Assembly (NCBI GenBank): GCA_937858365.1
Contig: CALLYK010000284.1
Coordinates: forward strand, 1 to 64,000
Origin: an uncultured Isosphaeraceae bacterium
GTDB lineage: Bacteria > Planctomycetota > Planctomycetia > Isosphaerales > Isosphaeraceae
Length of the DNA: 64,000 nt
Direction: 5' to 3'
This document shows, piece after piece, positions 58,912 through 64,000 of this stretch. The number at the start of each line of letters is the position of its first letter. Within the stretch, counting starts at the first letter, position 1. Both the position numbers and the translations under genes were made by a program. A model generated the notes under the pieces. The model saw nothing but the letters and a program-made list of their open reading frames with translations. It ran no database searches and was not told the DNA's origin.

Positions 58912-60543
58912 ATGTGGTTTCCCCGGGCGTTGCTCACGTGGGGCCTGTTCACGGGTTGCCTAATGTTCTGCGGCGGAATGGCTTGGGGTCAGGGACCACC
59001 CCAAGACCCAGGGCCCGGGGTGCCTCCGGTGGAAGGGGGCCCGACCTCGCGAGAGGCCCAGCTCGAAGAGCGTGTCCGACAACTCGAGGCGATGGTCGAG
59101 CGTCTGGCGAACCAGGTCAACCAGGTGAACGCAATCCCGCGGATTCCTCCGCTGCCCGATCCCTATCAGGGGCCGAGGCCCGCCCCTTTGCCCGGCGACA
59201 CGGCGAGCCGCGAAACCGGGACGCCCGCGACCTTGGCCGTTCCGTCGTCGATGGGTGGACCGGCCGCGCCGGGGCAGTCGATGCCGCCCAACCCGCCCCC
59301 TTCGCCCAAGTACAACTCGCCTGCCACGTTGGACAGCATCAAGGCCAACGTCAAGTTCGGACCCGGTTTCGAGATTCGAACCGAGGACGAGGAGTACATC
59401 CTCCAGTTTCACAACCTGACGCAGATCGACTACCGAGGGTATCTCCAGGGGGGCCAAAACCCCGTTCACGACACGTTTACGATCCCGCGCCAGTGGTGGA
59501 TGTTCAGCGGCCGGCTGGGCAAACCGTTTGGGTACTTCGTCTCGTTCGCCAACGGCTTCGACAACCTGACCATGCTCGACGTCTTCGCCGAGATCGACTA
59601 CGACCCTCGCGCGCGGCTTCGCCTGGGCCGCATGAAGACGCCGTTCACCTACGAGTTCTTCGTCGAACCCGTTCAGGGCCTGATCCTTCCCGAACGGTCG
59701 ATCTTCTTCAACAATTTCGGCCAGAACCGTGACGTGGGCGGGATGCTCTACGGCCGTCTTTTCGACAACCACCTCGACTACGCGGTGGGCCTTTGGAACG
59801 GCTTTCGCAACGGCTTCATCGACAACAACGACGGCAAAGCGGTCTCGGCCTACCTGAATTACATGCCCTTCAGGAATTCCGAGGGCTCGATCTTCCAGAA
59901 CCTGGACATCGGCGGCTCGGTCTTCGCGGAGCACCTGGCCAATCCGCCCGTCCCGCAGACGTTCCGGACGATCGTGCCCACGGTCGGCAACTCGGTGGCG
60001 GGGGTCGAGTTCCTCCGTTTGAACAACAATGTTCGCGAGCAGGGTTTCGCCGGGTTATGGGACGCCCACATGGCCTACTTCTATCGCGGACTCGCCGTCA
60101 TCGGCGAATACGCGGCGGGCCGGCAGAACTACGCCCTGACGAACAACCTCGACCAGCGCACGTCGGTCGGGGTGCAGTCGTTCTACGTCGAGTGGGGCTG
60201 GCTGCTCACGGGCGAGACGCGGAGCGGCTTGGGCCTGGTCAAACCCAACTCACCGTTTGACCCGCGTCCCAGCAAGTTCGGCATCGGGGCCTGGGAGTTG
60301 ACCGGCCGGGTCGAGCACCTCGACATCGGCAAGAACGTCTTCACCGGCGGCTTCGCCGACCCCAACCTCTGGGCCAATCGGGTCGAGACGTTCAGCCTGG
60401 GCTTCAACTGGCACCTGACCCAGTACCTGAAGATGTACTTCATGTGGGAACACGCCGTCTTCAACGACCCGGTCCTCTTCGCCCCGGGACGCTTCCAAGA
60501 GACGAGCGACCTCTTCCTCGCTCGATTGCAAGTGTATTTCTAG
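58912..60543 (+). CDS. Phosphate-selective porin O/P-like outer-membrane protein
   Basis: A 543-aa protein with signal peptide (LLTWGLFTGCLMFCGGMAWG). A coiled coil follows (EERVRQLEAMVERLANQVNQVN) and a Pro-rich linker. From about residue 150 comes a beta-barrel of the OprO/OprP type: FGPGFEIRTEDEEYILQFHN, RLRLGRMKTPFTYEFF, VYGLWNGFRNG-like strands, ending LARLQVYF with the C-terminal Phe of an outer-membrane strand. It would import anions such as phosphate or pyrophosphate. ATG 58912 is preferred over TTG 58903. Confidence 0.88.
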   Translation: MWFPRALLTWGLFTGCLMFCGGMAWGQGPPQDPGPGVPPVEGGPTSREAQLEERVRQLEAMVERLANQVNQVNAIPRIPPLPDPYQGPRPAPLPGDTASRETGTPATLAVPSSMGGPAAPGQSMPPNPPPSPKYNSPATLDSIKANVKFGPGFEIRTEDEEYILQFHNLTQIDYRGYLQGGQNPVHDTFTIPRQWWMFSGRLGKPFGYFVSFANGFDNLTMLDVFAEIDYDPRARLRLGRMKTPFTYEFFVEPVQGLILPERSIFFNNFGQNRDVGGMLYGRLFDNHLDYAVGLWNGFRNGFIDNNDGKAVSAYLNYMPFRNSEGSIFQNLDIGGSVFAEHLANPPVPQTFRTIVPTVGNSVAGVEFLRLNNNVREQGFAGLWDAHMAYFYRGLAVIGEYAAGRQNYALTNNLDQRTSVGVQSFYVEWGWLLTGETRSGLGLVKPNSPFDPRPSKFGIGAWELTGRVEHLDIGKNVFTGGFADPNLWANRVETFSLGFNWHLTQYLKMYFMWEHAVFNDPVLFAPGRFQETSDLFLARLQVYF

Positions 60544-60562
60544 AAGGCAAAAAAAATGTGAA

Positions 60563-61247
60563 ATGCGGTTGACAAGACACGCAGAGTCTATCCAAAAAAA
60601 TAACAATTCGAGCGACACTAGGCCTCCCAGCGACCGAGGCCTCCCTACGTCGAAAATCGTCAAGGTTCTCCTCGTCGTTGCCATGTGCCCAGTCGGCATA
60701 GGTTTGGGGCTGTTGATATCGGGGTTACGGAACACGGTCGTCAGTGCGACCAATGTGCCGGTAACGGCATTTCCATCCCCCCCTTGCACACCTCTCTACG
60801 GAGAGGACTCGATGTCGGTGAATACGACGGTTGATTCCTTTGGCAATCCAAAGTTCGATGTGCAGTTTACTGTCAAATGCACAAAAGGTAATCAAGACTG
60901 TAATTACTGTCTCAAGTTATTATGCTATCGAAGCGAGTCAACAGACGGGACCACTTTTTTACGAGATTACCAGCTAGAACGCTATCAAGCCGGTCACATC
61001 TCCCCCGGCCCAGAGAGAATTCGACCTCCAGCTTGCATGCGAACCCCCGAACTCCCCCAACCCAGCCAATGTGAGAACATTCACTCGTAGCGTTGACCTT
61101 GAGAAAGGTCCGTCACAGTTCGCGAACGCTACCCACTACAAGTACAAGATGATCGTCAGGCTCGACTTGGGAACGCCTTGCACGGGAGCTTCAGACGACA
61201 ATCTCATCTTGGAACAAGAGTTCTTATCGGGAATTTTTACATATTAA
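60563..61247 (+). pseudogene. Low-GC membrane-anchored protein gene with a +1 frameshift
   Basis: Frame 1 starts at 60563 with one membrane helix (IVKVLLVVAMCPVGIGLGLL) and a Cys-rich exterior part (CTKGNQDCNYCLKLLCYRSE). It then runs through CCCCC at 61002-61006 and shortly ends at 61090. Removing one C continues coherently in the other frame as REFDLQLACEPPNSPNPANV through LDLGTPCTGASDDNL to TAA at 61247. The gene is AT-richer than all neighbours, suggesting transfer. Either a real frameshift or a homopolymer sequencing error. Confidence 0.62.
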
Positions 61248-61316
61248 TTGTATGTAGGACTTGAGTCTTCTCGCCGTCACGAACTCTGAACGGTCTCTTT
61301 CAGGAGCGCACGAACC

Positions 61317-61892
61317 ATGGCGAAGATCGATCGCATCTTGGCGCTTTTCGGAGCGGTTTGTCTGGTGGCCGGTTGCTTCGTATCATTCGGGACCGCTTCC
61401 TTGCCGTCGCGGAGTACCGATCCCTTCGCGATCACTCGGATCGATTTCCAACACTTCGAAGCCGACGGCCGGCCGTCCCCGAATGAGGGACATCGTCATT
61501 CTGTGGACCGAACGGTCACGGCCGACGGCAAGCGGGGCCGGACGACGGTCCTCTCACACGCCACGATCCGTCCCGACAAAGATGCTTGGTACGCTGTCGA
61601 AATGATCATCTTCGAAGAGGCCGCCGACCCGGAATTCGACCCCGGCGACGGTTGGCCCCGTGGTGTGACCGGACCACCCGTCGATCTGCGGGCCTCCACG
61701 ACGGCCGACCTCGCCCTGCTCAAGGACAAAGGGGGCCGGTTCGCCATCTCCTACGAAGTCGCCTTGCCCAAGGGCAAGTACCGCATTCGCACCAACCTCT
61801 TCAAGGGGGACGGCCCTTCGACAACGGACAACCAGTACGAACGCGTCGCTGTGTATGTAGCTAAATTCGAAGTCAACCCCAGCCCCAAGTAA
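61317..61892 (+). CDS. Hypothetical lipoprotein
   Basis: A 191-aa protein with AGGAG before the ATG. N-terminus ILALFGAVCLVAGC has a good lipobox (VAGC). The rest is a beta-rich domain without catalytic motif: FQHFEADGRPSPNEGHRH, AWYAVEMIIFEEAADPEFD, RFAISYEVALPKGKYRIRTN. Predicted periplasmic or outer-membrane attached. Family not recognised. Confidence 0.68.
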   Translation: MAKIDRILALFGAVCLVAGCFVSFGTASLPSRSTDPFAITRIDFQHFEADGRPSPNEGHRHSVDRTVTADGKRGRTTVLSHATIRPDKDAWYAVEMIIFEEAADPEFDPGDGWPRGVTGPPVDLRASTTADLALLKDKGGRFAISYEVALPKGKYRIRTNLFKGDGPSTTDNQYERVAVYVAKFEVNPSPK

Positions 61893-62160
61893 TCGACCAT
61901 CCGACGAGCGACCCGGCATCGCGGCGGCCCGAGTTTTTCAATGGTGAGTACGAACTGTCGCCGTGCCGGGACACCCATTCGACGCGAAGGATGTGGCGGG
62001 TTCCCGCGCGGGCGGGCCAGGCCGTTCGCCGCGTCGCGATGGACGGCCTGGGCCCTTGTGGCGTTCAGGCATCGTCGCGAGCGACTTTGAGGCCCGCGAT
62101 CACCGCCGACCTAGGCTTCCAAAGGGTGAGACACCGACGCGCCGCGTGGCGAGGTCGGCC

Positions 62161-63219
62161 ATGACTTCTCTCAACCCCTTTGGAGTCGAGGGCCACGGGA
62201 CCACCATGTCCGCACTCCGAGCCGGCCATTCTCGCTGGCGCGTACTCATCATCGACGACTCCCGTTTCGACCGGGTCCGACTCCGCCTTCTCCTGGAAGA
62301 CGAGGGTGTGGACCTCATGGAGGCGGCGGATGGCGAAGGAGGCGCGGCGCTCGCCAGGTCGGAACGGTCGGACCTCATCCTCCTCGACTACCGGATGCCC
62401 GGGTGCGACGGCTTCGACACGATCCGTCTGCTCAAGGCCGACCCGCGCACCGCCACCATCCCGGTCATCATGGTCTCGGCCGCCAGCGATGTCCTCTTGC
62501 GCGCCCAGGGCCTCGACCTGGGGGCCGTCGATTTTCTCGTCAAGCCGGTCGATCCCGTCGAGCTTCGCGCACGGGTCCGGGCCGCCTTGCGGACCAAATC
62601 GATGCACGACCAACTCGAGCGCCGCGCGTACATCGACGGCCTGACCGGCCTGGCGAATCGCTCGGCGCTCGATGAGTGGCTTCGCGCCGCCTGGGCGGCC
62701 TGCGAGCGGCGCGGGTCCAGCCTGGCCGCCATCATCGTGGACCTCGACCACTTCAAACAGATCAACGATCGCTATGGTCACGGGATCGGCGACGAGGTCC
62801 TCCGCCGGTTCGCGGCCACGCTCCGCGAGGGGATTCGCCTGACCGACTTCATCGCCCGTTACGGCGGCGAGGAATTCGTGGTGATGGCCCTGGATTGCAA
62901 GCTCCCAGGGGCGATCACGGCCGCCGAACGCATCCGTGCCAGCGTGGCCGCGCTGTCCCTCGACTTCGATGGCCGACCCTTGCGGTTCACGGCCAGCGTG
63001 GGCGTGGCGGCGACCGGCGAGGTCCTGCCCTCAAGCCCGACGGAACTCATCGCCGACGCCGATCGCGCCCTCTACGCGGCCAAGGTGGCGGGTCGCAACG
63101 TCGTTTGGTACTGGGACGGCACGACCGTGGTGGCGGGTCCTCCTCGGGGCCTGCCGCCGATTGAAGGACCGACGACCGCCGAACCGGCGCGGGCCCTGGC
63201 CCTGGAAATGGCCCCGTGA
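62161..63219 (+). CDS. Response regulator with GGDEF diguanylate cyclase output
   Basis: A 352-aa two-domain protein. REC domain, residues about 27-140: acidic pocket D32/D33, phosphoacceptor D76 (LILLDYRMPG) and K128. GGDEF domain from about 165: DHFKQINDRYGHGIGDEVL and catalytic GGEEF (235-239). The inhibitory I-site RLTD lies exactly five residues upstream, so c-di-GMP product inhibition is expected. It should make c-di-GMP upon phosphorylation. No histidine kinase is adjacent. An ATG at 62206 is an alternative start. Confidence 0.93.
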   Translation: MTSLNPFGVEGHGTTMSALRAGHSRWRVLIIDDSRFDRVRLRLLLEDEGVDLMEAADGEGGAALARSERSDLILLDYRMPGCDGFDTIRLLKADPRTATIPVIMVSAASDVLLRAQGLDLGAVDFLVKPVDPVELRARVRAALRTKSMHDQLERRAYIDGLTGLANRSALDEWLRAAWAACERRGSSLAAIIVDLDHFKQINDRYGHGIGDEVLRRFAATLREGIRLTDFIARYGGEEFVVMALDCKLPGAITAAERIRASVAALSLDFDGRPLRFTASVGVAATGEVLPSSPTELIADADRALYAAKVAGRNVVWYWDGTTVVAGPPRGLPPIEGPTTAEPARALALEMAP

Positions 63220-63229
63220 CGAGGGCCCT

Positions 63230-64000
63230 TCAGCTTGGGCCGATCGTCACCACCACCTTGCCGCTGAGCGTCCCAGCGCCTTGCAGCGTGTTCTCTTCGA
63301 GGAGACGTTGGGCCGCCGGGGCCTCGGCCAAGGGGAACGTCCGACCGACGACGGCCCGGAGTTGTCCGGCGGTCGCCCAGCGATTGATGTCGGCCGCGGC
63401 CTGCTTCTGCTCCTCAACCGTCGCGTTGAACATGGCGAAGCCCAAGAGCGAGCAATCGCGCGTGTAGAAGTTGCCCAAGGGCAGACTCGGATGGGCCGTG
63501 CGTCCCGCCATCAAGACCATGCGGCCTCGTCGGCGCAGGAGCGGTACGTTCGTCTCCAGGTCCGGCTCGCGCTGGGTCTCGAACCAGACGTCCACGCCGT
63601 CGGGCGCGAACTCGGCAAGCCGCGCGGCGACATCGTCGGTCTTGTAGTTCAAGGCCAGGTCGGCACCCAGGGCGCGGCAGAGTTCCTGCTTCGCCTGGGT
63701 CCCAGCGGTCGTGGCGACACGCGCGCCGGCCGCCTTGGCCATTTGGACCACCATCGAGCCCACGCCCCCCGCGCCGCCGGACACATAAACCAACTCGCCC
63801 GCCTGAAGCCGGGCCGAGCGGAAGAGACCAAGGTGGGCCGTGATCCCAGTGAGGGCCATCGCCGCCGCGTCGGTGTCGGGGACGTTCGCGGGCGTCAAGT
63901 AGAGCCAATCCTCGGCGACGGCCGCGAACTCGGCGGTGGTCCCTTGACGGCCGAGCAGCCCTTGGTTCGAGCCCCAGACGCGGTCCCCCTTGCGAAACCG
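63230..64000 (-). CDS. Zinc-type alcohol dehydrogenase-like / quinone oxidoreductase (5' end outside window)
   Basis: MDR-superfamily protein, continuing beyond 64000 on the minus strand; at least 256 residues visible. FRKGDRVWG and GTTAEFAAVAEDWLYLTP belong to the N-terminal GroES-like part. YVSGGAGGVGSMVVQMAK is the Rossmann NADPH-binding motif. No zinc-ligand cysteines are seen in the visible part, so it is of the QOR/zeta-crystallin kind. It ends convergently to the GGDEF gene with 11 bp between. Confidence 0.85.
   Translation of the reverse strand, partial: RFRKGDRVWGSNQGLLGRQGTTAEFAAVAEDWLYLTPANVPDTDAAAMALTGITAHLGLFRSARLQAGELVYVSGGAGGVGSMVVQMAKAAGARVATTAGTQAKQELCRALGADLALNYKTDDVAARLAEFAPDGVDVWFETQREPDLETNVPLLRRRGRMVLMAGRTAHPSLPLGNFYTRDCSLLGFAMFNATVEEQKQAAADINRWATAGQLRAVVGRTFPLAEAPAAQRLLEENTLQGAGTLSGKVVVTIGPS

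Overview
This 64 kb window is high-GC chromosomal DNA that most resembles a planctomycete, probably from the Isosphaeraceae/Gemmataceae group. The placement is inferred from gene content: ECF sigma factors paired with Ser/Thr kinases or an anti-sigma factor, four exported proteins with LEPR-XLL-like N-termini, DUF4058 and Uma2 proteins, the planctomycete/verrucomicrobial 'small basic protein', a Tat-type Gfo/Idh/MocA oxidoreductase and a family-116 glucosylceramidase. I saw no rRNA, tRNA, CRISPR array, prophage or replication origin.

Layout. 0-5.6 kb (+): a DnaJ C-terminal region fused in frame to an amidase, a coupled amidohydrolase, then DUF4058 coupled to KDPG aldolase, with two unrecognised minus-strand genes between. 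5.7-10.2 kb (-): NIPSNAP, GH116 and a Thr/Ser dehydratase-like gene in one tight operon. 10.3-17.8 kb (-): two ECF modules, one with a TPR kinase and one with a zinc-finger anti-sigma factor plus a secreted protein, separated by a 600 bp gene-poor stretch and a small alpha/beta hydrolase. 18-19.4 kb: a neutral ceramidase. 19.6-21.7 kb: an insertion sequence with 17 bp perfect inverted repeats, two transposase frames joined over an A9 tract, and an internal 103 bp palindrome-bounded segment. 21.9-28.5 kb (-): the most distinctive locus, five tandem paralogous genes of an unrecognised membrane-anchored family, mostly with 4 bp overlaps. 28.6-47 kb: housekeeping and accessory genes (FAH-family hydrolase, TPR lipoprotein, trpS, cyanophycin synthetase, trmB, esterase, hemolysin III, acyl-CoA dehydrogenase-like, Nudix, NagB-like, Uma2). 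47-50.4 kb (-): a third ECF/kinase module whose genes overlap. 50.5-64 kb: small secreted proteins, a cyclophilin fused to duplicated PKD-like repeats, gene debris (truncated Uma2, FGE fragment), Gfo/Idh/MocA, small basic protein, PCD, ZIP transporter, OprP-type porin, a low-GC frameshifted gene, a REC-GGDEF protein and the end of a quinone-oxidoreductase-like gene.

How the genes work together. Three ECF modules suggest several independent envelope or stress circuits. Many products are exported (LEPR-XLL-like, Tat, Sec, lipoprotein-like). Local decay is visible: an in-frame amber codon in a secreted gene, a frameshift in a low-GC gene, a homopolymer at a start codon, and truncated Uma2 and FGE pieces. 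The best candidate for something undescribed is the five-paralogue operon, followed by the chaperone-amidase fusion. All functional statements rest on motif recognition by eye; no database search was run.
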